The position numbers were made by a program, and so were the translations under genes. Below, in pieces: positions 51,235 to 61,000 of a DNA stretch of 64,000 bases. The DNA is from an archaeon (GTDB lineage: Archaea > Thermoproteota > Nitrososphaeria > Nitrososphaerales > Gagatemarchaeaceae): assembly GCA_021819035.1 (NCBI GenBank), contig JAKASL010000001.1:620001-684000 (forward strand), in the 5' to 3' direction. Position 1 is the stretch's first letter, and each line of letters opens with the position of its first letter. The notes beneath the pieces were generated by a model. It saw only the letters and a program-made list of their open reading frames with translations, was not told the origin of the DNA and searched no databases.

Positions 51235-52263
51235 GTGGCCGCGCCGCCGGACGGAGTGGTTAAAGCCACATCCCTCGGAGCGCTGACCGTGGAGCAGGAA
51301 GCTCCGAGAGGGAAGGCGGGGGGGCGGGCCGCTGACGAGACGGACACGGTCAGGAAGGTCACGGAGAGCGTCGAGTCGGTGATGGTCGGGAAGAAGGACG
51401 TCATAGTCAAGCTCCTGATGGCGCTGATGGCCCAGGGGCACGTCCTCCTGGAGGGCCCGGCAGGGATAGGGAAGACAACCCTCGCCAAGACATTCTCGGC
51501 CACGATCGGCGGCTCCTTCAAGAGGCTCCAGCTCACCCCAGACCTCCTCCCCTCGGACATCCTCGGGTCAAACGTCTACAACCAGAAGAAGGGGGCCTTC
51601 GAGGTGAGGCAGGGGCCCATCTTCGCCAACGTCGTGATGATGGACGAGCTGAACAGGGCGACCCCGAGGACCCAGGCCGCCATGCTCGAGGCGATGCAGG
51701 AGGGGCAGGTGACCATCGAGGGGGTCACCATCCCGCTCCCCGCGCCTTTCATCGCCGTGGCGACCCAGCTCCCGTCGGGGGCCGCGGGGACGTACCCGCT
51801 GACCGAGGTGCAGATAGACCGCTTCGCCATGAGGATAGCCATGGGGTACCCCTCCCCCCAGGAGGAGGGGCAGATAATCGCCAACATCGACGCCCTGGAC
51901 AGCATGGCGGTGAAGCCAGCCGTGAAGCTCGACCAGCTCGCCAGGCTCTCCGAGACGGTCCGCTCGGTGGCCGTCTCAGACAGGGTGAGGGGGTACGCCG
52001 TCGCCCTGGTCGACGCCATCCGCTCCAACCCGAGCGTCCGCTCCGGCCCGAGCCCCCGCGCCACCATCTGGCTCTACAAGCTCGGCAGGGCCAGGGCCGT
52101 CCTCGAGGGGAGGGGGTACGTCATCCCTGACGACATCAAGTTCGTCGCCGACGACGTCATCGCCCACAGGGTCGTCCTCACCCCCGACGCGGAGAGCGAG
52201 GGGGCCACCCCTGAGAAGGCCGTCGCCGGCGCCCTCGACAGCGTCCCGGTCCCGAAGGAATGA
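51235..52263 (+). CDS. MoxR-family AAA+ ATPase
   Basis: 342 residues from GTG. Walker A GPAGIGKT (74-81), Walker B VVMMDE (133-138), ELNRATPRTQAAMLEAMQEG, and the MoxR-type ATQLPSGAAGTYPLTEVQID sensor-1 region, then DIKFVADDVIAHRV. MoxR ATPases act as chaperones that work with VWA/DUF58 partners to mature or insert enzymes. It starts 25 bp after the DUF4350 gene, and its stop overlaps the DUF58 gene. Confidence 0.9.
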   Translation: MAAPPDGVVKATSLGALTVEQEAPRGKAGGRAADETDTVRKVTESVESVMVGKKDVIVKLLMALMAQGHVLLEGPAGIGKTTLAKTFSATIGGSFKRLQLTPDLLPSDILGSNVYNQKKGAFEVRQGPIFANVVMMDELNRATPRTQAAMLEAMQEGQVTIEGVTIPLPAPFIAVATQLPSGAAGTYPLTEVQIDRFAMRIAMGYPSPQEEGQIIANIDALDSMAVKPAVKLDQLARLSETVRSVAVSDRVRGYAVALVDAIRSNPSVRSGPSPRATIWLYKLGRARAVLEGRGYVIPDDIKFVADDVIAHRVVLTPDAESEGATPEKAVAGALDSVPVPKE

Positions 52264-53609
52264 AGCTGACGGAGCGGGGGAAAAGGTACGCGGCCGCCCT
52301 GGGGCTGCTGCTCGGGGCGGGGGTGCTCTTCTTCGACCCCTACCTGCTGGCGCTCACAGCGTCCCTCGCCGTCTTCTTCGCCTACGACGCCCTCGACGGC
52401 TACGTCGTCCCCAGGAGGAAGGGGGCGTTCAGGCTCGACCCTGCCGCCGTCGACGCCAGGATGCTGAGGGGGAACAGCAGGAGCTTCAGCGGGACCCTGG
52501 TCTCCCCCCGGCAGGTGGCCCTCGACCTGGGGTCGGCCCCCTGGTTCCGCGCCGAGCGCTCCTCCTACCCTGCGGGGACCTGGCCCTTCGCCTTCACCCT
52601 GTCCTCTGAGCTCGCCGGGACCTACCGCATGGAATCCCTCCCGGCCGACGCCAGCAGCAGGTACGGTCTCTTCACCTCCAGGGTCGGCGTCCCCTTCGAC
52701 GTCAGGGCGCGGGTCTACCCGAGGCTCATAGCCGCGGCCATAGCGGCCCTGGAGTACCTCACCCGCGTCGGCTCGGGGAGCGAGGGGGAGGTGGAGAAGG
52801 AGTCCCTGGGCCCCGGGCTCGAGTACGCCGAGACCAGGGAGTACCTCCCCGGGGACAACCTCCGCAGGGTTGACTGGAAGGCCACGGCCAGGTCCTCGTC
52901 GCTTATGATCAAGCACTACTACAGCGAGGGGGGAGGCGCCGTCCACGTCATCTACTTCGTCGAGGCCCCGGGGCACATCACCCACGACGAGCTGGCCACC
53001 CAGCTCCTCGACCTCGTCGTCTCCTCGGCGGCGAGGGTCACCCCGGTCTCGGTGACCGCCTACGAGCGGGGGACGAGGCTGACCACCATCGAGGGGAAGG
53101 GGTGGCAGGTGGTGATCAACACCCTGAACCTGGTGATGGCCGAGAGCAGGATAACCTACGACGACCTCTACTCCCTCCTCGACGTGTCGTCCCTGAGCAG
53201 GGAGAGGCGGGAGCTGGTCGCCGCCGGGAAGGGGAGATTCGCCGAGCTCCTGGGGCGGGCCGGTGGGAAGCGCCAGGCCCTGGTGTCAGACGTCCGCGGG
53301 GTGGTCGCCCGGCTCGCGTCCCCTGACGTCCAGTCGTCCTTCATCCTGCTGAGCAGCCTGGTCTCGAACCGGGATGTCCTGGCCGAGATCATCGAGGACC
53401 TGAGGCTCAGGCGGGCCGAGACCACCGTCGTCTACCCCCCGAGGCCCTGGAAGGACGCGTCGAACCTCGGCGAGGCCTACACCCTGCAGGCGTCCCACGA
53501 GAAGATGCTTGCCTTCGTGGAGAAGTCCGGCTGCCTGGTGGGGGCCATCCCGCTCAAGCTGCCTAGGATGAGGGGGATACCGAGCTGGGCGGTCCCCGCC
53601 GCCGCCTAG
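52260..53609 (+). CDS. DUF58 protein, VWA-related partner of MoxR
   Basis: 449 residues. Two N-terminal helices (about 10-45), a beta domain, then the DUF58 signature REYLPGDNLRRVDWKATARS and a VWA-like alpha/beta domain (VHVIYFVEAPG). The start ATG overlaps the MoxR stop (ATGA), making a coupled MoxR-DUF58 pair. Last gene of the operon. It probably docks MoxR to the membrane proteins encoded upstream. Confidence 0.85.
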   Translation: MKLTERGKRYAAALGLLLGAGVLFFDPYLLALTASLAVFFAYDALDGYVVPRRKGAFRLDPAAVDARMLRGNSRSFSGTLVSPRQVALDLGSAPWFRAERSSYPAGTWPFAFTLSSELAGTYRMESLPADASSRYGLFTSRVGVPFDVRARVYPRLIAAAIAALEYLTRVGSGSEGEVEKESLGPGLEYAETREYLPGDNLRRVDWKATARSSSLMIKHYYSEGGGAVHVIYFVEAPGHITHDELATQLLDLVVSSAARVTPVSVTAYERGTRLTTIEGKGWQVVINTLNLVMAESRITYDDLYSLLDVSSLSRERRELVAAGKGRFAELLGRAGGKRQALVSDVRGVVARLASPDVQSSFILLSSLVSNRDVLAEIIEDLRLRRAETTVVYPPRPWKDASNLGEAYTLQASHEKMLAFVEKSGCLVGAIPLKLPRMRGIPSWAVPAAA

Positions 53610-53780
53610 GCGGCTCCGGCTAGGATATCCGCGCTCCCTCTTCGACCCCGCGGTCGCCCGTCGCCGAACCCTGCCGATCGCCCCCCCCTCCGCGTCCACT
53701 CCCTGTCAGCTTTTTCCAGAGCCTGGCGGCCCTCGGCTGCGAGGTTCGGCCGTCGCTTCTTTGCCACCCGCTGCCGCTTT

Positions 53781-54818
53781 CTATGGTCTCGTCCGTGCTC
53801 TCGCGGCGTCCTTGACGCCGTCCCGCCCTTGCGGTGCATGCCGCGCGGGCTTCGACCCTGGGCTGCCGCGGCGCTGCGAGCCCGGGGGGCGCCTCTCCCG
53901 CCCCGCGTCCCTCAGCTTGGAGGCGATCACCTGGTCTATGGAGTCATATAGCTCCAGCCTCTCGTCGATGATGCTTGCCTTCGCCTCCTTCACGCCGCGT
54001 ATTGCCCGCACCTTCCTCTCCGCCGCTTCTACTGCGACGAGGTTAGCGGCGCTGACCGCGAACACGCTGTATCTGGCCCACACCCCGGCGTAGAACAGGT
54101 CGTCTTCCAGCGCCTTCACTATCTCCCCGTCCACCGCCGAGCGGTCTGCCCCAGGCTCGTACTGCACCACGACGTTCGCCTCCAGGCCCCCGCCGACTGC
54201 CCTGGTCTCGTGCAGAGCCATGGTGAAGACCGCCATCCCTGCCACCATCCTGTCCAGCCGCCGCTTGACAGTCTTCGCCGACAGCCCAGTTTCCTTCGCC
54301 AGCTCGCCGTAGGGCTTCGACGCGTCAGGTCTCAGCGCCGCGAGAATCTCCCAGTCCGCCCGCTTCAGCTCGAGCTCGCACGGCGGGAAGGCCACTTCCG
54401 TGAATATCGTATCGGTCCCCCCAGCCATCTCCTTCATGAGCTTCAGCTTCCTCTCCAGGGACGCCCCTCCCGCGTGGAAGAACACCAGCCCTATCATCCC
54501 GTCGAGGTGGGTCGCGACCAGCTGCACCCCTTCCACGAGGGCGAGCCTCCTCGCGAGCTTCGGCCTCGATGCCTCCGGAGGGACGTGCATCCCGAATGCC
54601 CCGATCTGCAGCCCGAGGACCTCCGGGTTCGGCTGAGCCACCACCCCGTTCAGTATCCCGGCCTCGAACATCCTGCGCATCCTCTTGCGGACTGTCTCCC
54701 CGGTCACCCCCAGCCTCTTCGAAAGGATCTTGATGTTGGGGCGGACCTCTGGCCTGAAGGGGGCGGTCATATGTCCCTGGAGGAACCAGCGCAGGATGCC
54801 GATATCAGTCCTGTCCAA
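53781..54818 (-). CDS. Lrp/AsnC-type transcriptional regulator with two HTH domains
   Basis: 345 residues. A first HTH near residues 28-60 (NIKILSKRLGVTGETVRKRM), and a second near 165-195 (YGELAKETGLSAKTVKRRLD). Each is followed by a ligand/assembly-type domain. The last ~45 residues are basic and low in order (GRERRPPGSQRRGSP). Such duplicated Lrp-like regulators are common in archaea. It is transcribed divergently from the giant surface protein and may control it. TTG start; TATA-like CCTTAAGG at 54849-54857. Confidence 0.75.
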   Translation of the reverse strand: MDRTDIGILRWFLQGHMTAPFRPEVRPNIKILSKRLGVTGETVRKRMRRMFEAGILNGVVAQPNPEVLGLQIGAFGMHVPPEASRPKLARRLALVEGVQLVATHLDGMIGLVFFHAGGASLERKLKLMKEMAGGTDTIFTEVAFPPCELELKRADWEILAALRPDASKPYGELAKETGLSAKTVKRRLDRMVAGMAVFTMALHETRAVGGGLEANVVVQYEPGADRSAVDGEIVKALEDDLFYAGVWARYSVFAVSAANLVAVEAAERKVRAIRGVKEAKASIIDERLELYDSIDQVIASKLRDAGRERRPPGSQRRGSPGSKPARHAPQGRDGVKDAARARTRP

Positions 54819-54848
54819 ATAGCGAAACGGGACCTGTTAGATTGCACA

Positions 54849-54857
54849 CCTTAAGGT
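54849..54857 (-). promoter_or_regulatory. TATA-like box for the Lrp-type regulator
   Basis: ACCTTAAGG on the minus strand, about 34 bp before the TTG at 54818. The box is palindromic and could be shared with the divergent gene. Confidence 0.4.
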
Positions 54858-55030
54858 CTTCCTGTCCTCTTTTCCAAGGGCGGTTCCGCTCGGGCATATT
54901 ACCTGTGCAATCCCACCCGAATCGGTTTGTTCATGTGCGCGCAGGCCGTGAGAGCGCTTGACTCGAGCGCGGGCTCTGGAGGACCGAGCCGTTGCGGGGA
55001 GTCCGCAGGAGATCTTGCTTCGCTTCCGCC

Positions 55031-58000
55031 ATGCACCAAGGTCGAAGCCTGATGAGGCCTCGGCGCGCTCCCTCTGTATCTCTGGCGTTGTTCCTGCTTG
55101 CATTGCTGCTCTTCAGCACCGCGGCCCAGCTGCCTGTCGCCCATTCGTTGAGCGTTGCAACGTCCATGCCTGTTGGGACTGCCCCGAAGGGGACCGCCTA
55201 CGACTCGGGCACAGGCGAAGCGTTCGTCCCCAATGGGGAGTCGAACACAGTCTCCGTAGTGCCTGCCGTGACTTCAACCACGACCTCCGTCTCCTGCTAC
55301 CCCTCGTCAGTGGGAGTCGGCTCGTCCGCCTCCTGCACGGCGACCGTGGTGGGCTCTTCTCCGACCTCACAGGTGACGTTCTCGTCGAGCGGCAGCGGAT
55401 CTTTCTCGTCGACCACCTGTCAGCTCTCTTCGGGCAGCTGCGGGGTCACCTTCACCCCGTCCGTCATCGGGTCGCAGACCATAACCGCAACCTACGGCGG
55501 GGATTCCAACAACGGTCCCAGCAGCGGGACCGCTACTGTCGCCGGCATATCCATCGTCGCCAGCACCGCGAACGCCGACCCGTCATCGGCGTCAAGCGAT
55601 AGGAAGGTCGTCTTCGGCAGCGGCCTCTGGTGGGTCTTCTGGGCAGACGGCGGCGGTGTCGAGTACGCTACGTCCTCCGACGGGGCCACGTGGAGCGCAA
55701 AGACAACCGTCCCCTCGACCACAGGGTTCGCGTCCACCTCGGGCTCGAACGGCGTCAGCGTATGGCTCAGCGGGACAACGGTCTCGCTCGTGATGGCCGA
55801 GAACGGCGCCTCCAGCTTCACCTTCGAACAGGGGGCTCTCAGCTCCGGCGGCACAATAACCTGGGGCTCGCAGAGCGTTGTGCCTACGGCATACCCGACC
55901 TGCTCGGCAGGCTCCTGCGTCGGCTCTGTATCTGTAGTCACAGACAGCTCTGGGAACATATGGGTCGCGGTCTCGACCCTTGACACCTCGGGAGGCTTAT
56001 CTTACCCGACATTCGAGACCTTCGAATACACCTCAAGCTGGGCCGCCGTCTCCCCTGTGGGTGGCCCGTTCCAGACGCCACCGGTGACGAGCCCGACGCT
56101 TCTCGTCTCTCTCGTGAGCCTCAGCTCAGGTCAGGTGGGGATCTTGTACACGGCTAACGGCGGGAACTCCAACCCGGCCGTCATAGACGTCTCCATCTAC
56201 TCCTCGGGTTCGTGGAGCACCATCGTCTCCACCCAGAACAGCTACTACTCCTTCTCGGCTGTAGGTTATGGAAGCACCGTGTACGTCGCAGGCATAGAGA
56301 GCGGAGCAAGCTTCACGGAGCCACTCTACTTCTGGACCTACGCCCTGGGGCAGAGTTCGCCCATCGGCACCGAGGTCTCTCTCGATTCATGCTCGGCCAC
56401 CTCGAGCAATTGCGGGACCGCTTCCATCGCGCTCGCCTCGGGGACCCTGGTGGTGGCCTACGGCCTAGGCGGCGTCAGCCCGCCGAACCTGTACTATCAG
56501 TACAGCACGAACCTCGGGTCCTCGTGGAGCGCGGTGCAGACCATGGACACCTACGACACGACGACCCTTCAGAGCATCTCGGCCCAGTATGACTCTTCCA
56601 CGAACTCGGTCGGCGTGATCTGGGGCGATTACGTGAGCGCAAGTTCCAACCTCCGCTTCGCCGAAGTCACGGTCCCTGCCCCTGCGCAGGTCACCGTATC
56701 TCTTACCCTGAACGCAGACTCTTCCAGCACGGCAGTCTCTGCCACCAACTACTTCACCGTGTCCTACACCTCGGGAGGAAGCGCCCGGACCGCTCAGTAC
56801 ACCGGGACCCCGCTATCCTTCCAGGCCGACGCGAACACCAACGTCGAGGTCTCAGCGACCACCTCCGCCTCCTCCTCGGCCGAACAGTGGTGCCTTTCGT
56901 TCTCAGCCTCCGCCTGCCAGACCACCACCTTCAGCACCGGTTCATCCGGCGCCACCGCGACCTACTACTACTACGACCTCCTGACAGAGCCCGTCTCGTA
57001 TTCCCTCCTCGGCGGGGGCTCCTACGTGCCTCCCTCGCCCCCCCAGTCTCCGGATCTGTCCTACGCCACGGCCCCGAGCGCCGCGGGCTCCGGCGACTCC
57101 CCGCTCGTAGAGGGCTCCCCGGGGGTCGGCGGCCTGGTGCTCCCCAACACCCCTGCCACCGACTTCTACATACTGAAGGGGACAACCGCGTCCGTCAACG
57201 AGTACCTCGGAGGCGCGGGGACCGGCGAGCAGTGGGTCCTGTCTTCCAACACCGCCACCCTCTCGACGGTGAACATGGTCCCGGTGGGCCAGTGGGTCGT
57301 CACCTCCGCCAACCAAATCGACGACCCCATGAACTTCCAGCACCAGTACCAAGTCACATTCGCCTCCAATCCGTCCTCAGGTGGGTCCACCGCCCCCTCG
57401 GGCGCCTCCGTCTGGGAGGATGCCGGCTCCCCCGGAATATCTATCACAGCCACCGCTAACCCTGGTTACACTTTCTCGAGCTGGAGCTCTTCGACCGGCT
57501 CCATCACCTTCTCGAGCGGCTCGTCGTCGTCGACCACCGCGTCGATCGGCGGGACAGGGACGATCACAGCGAACTTCGCCTCCTCCGCCCCCTCTCAGAC
57601 GCAGGTCTCGATCACCCTGACGCCCGACTCCTCGGGGAGCTCAGCCCTCGGCGCGTCCAACTACTTCACAGTCTCGTACACATCCGGGGGGGCTCCGGCT
57701 ACGGCAGACTACACCGGCTCGCCTCTTCTGCTTACTGTCGACGTGTCGACCACCGTTACGATCTCCGCCGCCACCTCTGGTTCAAACCAACGCGAGATGT
57801 GGTGCCTGACAGGCCCCGCCGCCTTAGGGAACGTCTGTGGAGACGGCGCCAAGATATCCGTGGGGGGGAGCCCGGTATCGGCGAGCTACTACTACTATGA
57901 CCTCATCGGCGAGCCCGCGGCATACGCGGTCGTCGACGGGGGTTCCCCTTCTGCCCCTTCGGTCGCCTACGTCACCGCGCCCTCGGTCTTCACCTACGGA

Positions 58001-61000
58001 ACCTCCCCTCCTCCCAGCGACTCCCCTCTCTCAGTCACGTCGGTGCTTCCAGTCTACAACCCCATGGGGGCGCCCTCCATCGTATACGCCCTAAGGGGCA
58101 CCACTGTGTCGGTCCCCGACGCCATCGCAGGGGGGGCTGGCGAGCAGTGGATAGTGGTCTCCTCGACCGCGACCGTCTCCGGCGGCGCTGCGACATGGAC
58201 GGCGGGTGGAGCGAACCCTGTCGACGTCCCCATCAGCTACTATCACCAGTATCAGGTCACCTTCGCGTCGAACCCAGGCGCAGGAGGGACGACCGCCCCG
58301 TCCGGGACTTCGGTCTGGGAGGACGCCGCGTCTCTCGCGATCACCGCCACCGCCAGCGCAGGGTACGCCTTCAACGCGTGGAGTTCGTCCTCCGGCTCCA
58401 TCACCTTCGCGAGCTCTACCTCGGCGTCCACCACTGCCACGATCGGAGCGTCCGGGACGATAACCGCAAACTTCGGGCTCCCGTCGATAGCGCTCAACCC
58501 GACGTCAGGGCCAGCTGGCACCACCACCCAGGTCACTGGGGGCGGCTTCCCTGCCAACGCCCAGTTCGACATCTGCGCCAGCACCAGCTCCTCAGCATGC
58601 ATGGGACCGTTCCCCTCTGGGACCGCGTACAGCGACGGCAGCGGCGCGGTCGTTTCATGCGCCGTCACCCCTCCGGGCGGGACGATGACCCCCTGCACCA
58701 TTACATTCCCCGCTGGTACGGCCGTGGGGACATACTACGTCGTCCTTCTCTCGACGTTAGGGCCGGTCCTCGCCTACGCGCAGTTCGTAGTGACATCCGG
58801 GGCCGTCACTTTCACCGAGACGGGCCTCCCTGCCAGCACGAGCTGGGGGGTGGCGTTCGACGGCGTCCCTCTGACGTCGACCGGGACCTCGCTGACCACC
58901 GGGGCCCTCTCGGTTGGGTCTTACTCATGGTCAGTCCCGGCCGTGGCATGCGGGACCGGGTGCCGCTACGCCCCGTCTCCCGGGAGCGGGTCGGCCACGG
59001 TCCCTGCAGGGTCGGCGGTCAGCATCGTGTTCACCAAGGAGTACTCGCTTTCGATGAGCTACTCTGTCAGCGTCGACGGGGCTTCGGCTTCACTCCCTGC
59101 CGGCTTCGCGGCCCCCACCCTGAACTACACCTCCGACGGCTCCCAGGCGACGGCTGCGCTGACAACAACCGCAGCGCCCTTCTGGGTCGACTCCGGGACC
59201 ACCTGGTCTGTCACCAACCCGCTCGCCGGCTCAGGGAGCACGGAGCGGTTCTACACCGGGACCCCGTCAGGCTCGTCCAGCGCCTCGACGGCCGTGGTCG
59301 TCCCCTACTTCGAGCAGTGGTACACGACCCTCAGCCTCCTCCCGGCGGGGTCGAGCGCCCCCATCGCCTCGCCTAACTGCTTCGCTGTCTCCTACACAAG
59401 CCTGGGGGTCTCAGGCCAGACGCAGCAGCAGTGCTCGCAGATCCTCAGCGAGTGGATGGACGCAGGGAGCGGGGCGGGCGGCCTGTCGATCCCCGGCAAG
59501 TCGAGCGGCTCGACATCATCTGAGGAGTGGTGCATCGATGCGGCATGCGCGGCCGTGGGGATCACCGTCCAGGGGTCGCAGCTGACCCCGACCCTGTATT
59601 ACTACGACCTCCTCCTACAGACCGTCCAGTATTCGATCACCGGCGCCCCCCCGAGCTCCCCGGTCGTCCTCGGCTACGCCACCGTCCCCGCGAGCGGGAG
59701 CGTCAACGGGAACTCGGCGTCCGCGGTCGTCGACCTGACCTCGTCTCCCCAGTCCATATGGGCCCTGAGGGGGACCTCGGCGACCGCGCCGGTCTCGATA
59801 GCGGGCGCAACCGGCATACGGTGGCTCGTCCACACCTCTGCGACGATATCCAACGGCCAGGTCGTCTGGACCATCGGCGGGGCCAACGCCGTCGACAACC
59901 CGGTCTACTACTATGAGCAGTTCGCGCTCACCCTGAGCTACTCGGTCTCCGGTCGTGGGTCCCCGACCGCCCCGTCCTTCACCGCCGGGAACCTCACCGG
60001 CACGTCGACGGTCACCCTCCCTCTCTCCCCGACCACGAAGCTGGCCTGGTTCAACTCAGGCGCGAGCTACACAGTGACCGACCCGCTGACCGGCTCCACG
60101 TCGACGGAGAGGTGGTACGCCCTCTCCAGCTCGGGCACGGTGGCGTCCCCGGCGACCATCAGCGTCGTCTACTATCACCAGTACCTGGTGGACTTCGCCA
60201 CCAGCGGGAGCGGGACGATCACCCTCAACGGGGACCGCTGGGAGAACGCCAGCGTCCAAGTGGGTATAGCGGCCACCCCCGGGGCCCCCTCGGACTTCCT
60301 GACCTGGGCCTCCAACACCTCCTCCATAGTCTTCGGGGACCAGTACGCCTCCACCACCTGGCTGTACGCCAACGGCCCCGCGCTCGTGACCGGAGAATTC
60401 GGCCTGCCCTCGCTGACTGCCAGTCCATCCTTCGGCCCGGCCGGAACCTCGGTGACGCTCACTGGGGTCAACTACACCAGCGAGGCCACCTACAATTACT
60501 GCTTCGAGCCCGGGGTGACGTCCTCTCCGGCGGTCTGCTCCTCGACAGACCAGTTCAGTGTCAGCTTCGTGACGGGCACCGGCTACATCCCTCCGGGGAC
60601 CGCCATCACGATCCCCCAGGGCGCCTCCACAGGGCTCGTTGTCGTTAGCGGCGCCGCCTCAGGGGCCGTCCTAGCCTCCACCCTGTTCACTGTCACCACC
60701 CCCTCCATCACGACGAGCCCGTCGTCGGGCGCAGCGGGGACATCCTTCGCCGTCGGCGGCACGGGGCTGGCGCCGGACACGGAGTACAACACCTGCATCG
60801 CCTTCGGGGCCTCGGGGCCGCCGACCCAGGCTTGCCAGGCGTACATCTACGCGATCGGGGGCCAGAGCGGCAGCTCGCCAGCCCTGTCCACAGTCGAGGT
60901 CTACGACCCGGCGACCAACGCCTGGTCGACCGTGGCCAGCCTCCCAGAAGCCGTGACCAACGCTACCGCCTTCAGCGTGGGGGGTATGATCTACGTGGTC

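Noticed and set aside
56931-57459. Several Arg/Pro-rich frames in the giant surface gene
   Set aside because: They lie in the wrong phase of one continuous long frame that has a signal peptide and recognisable repeats.
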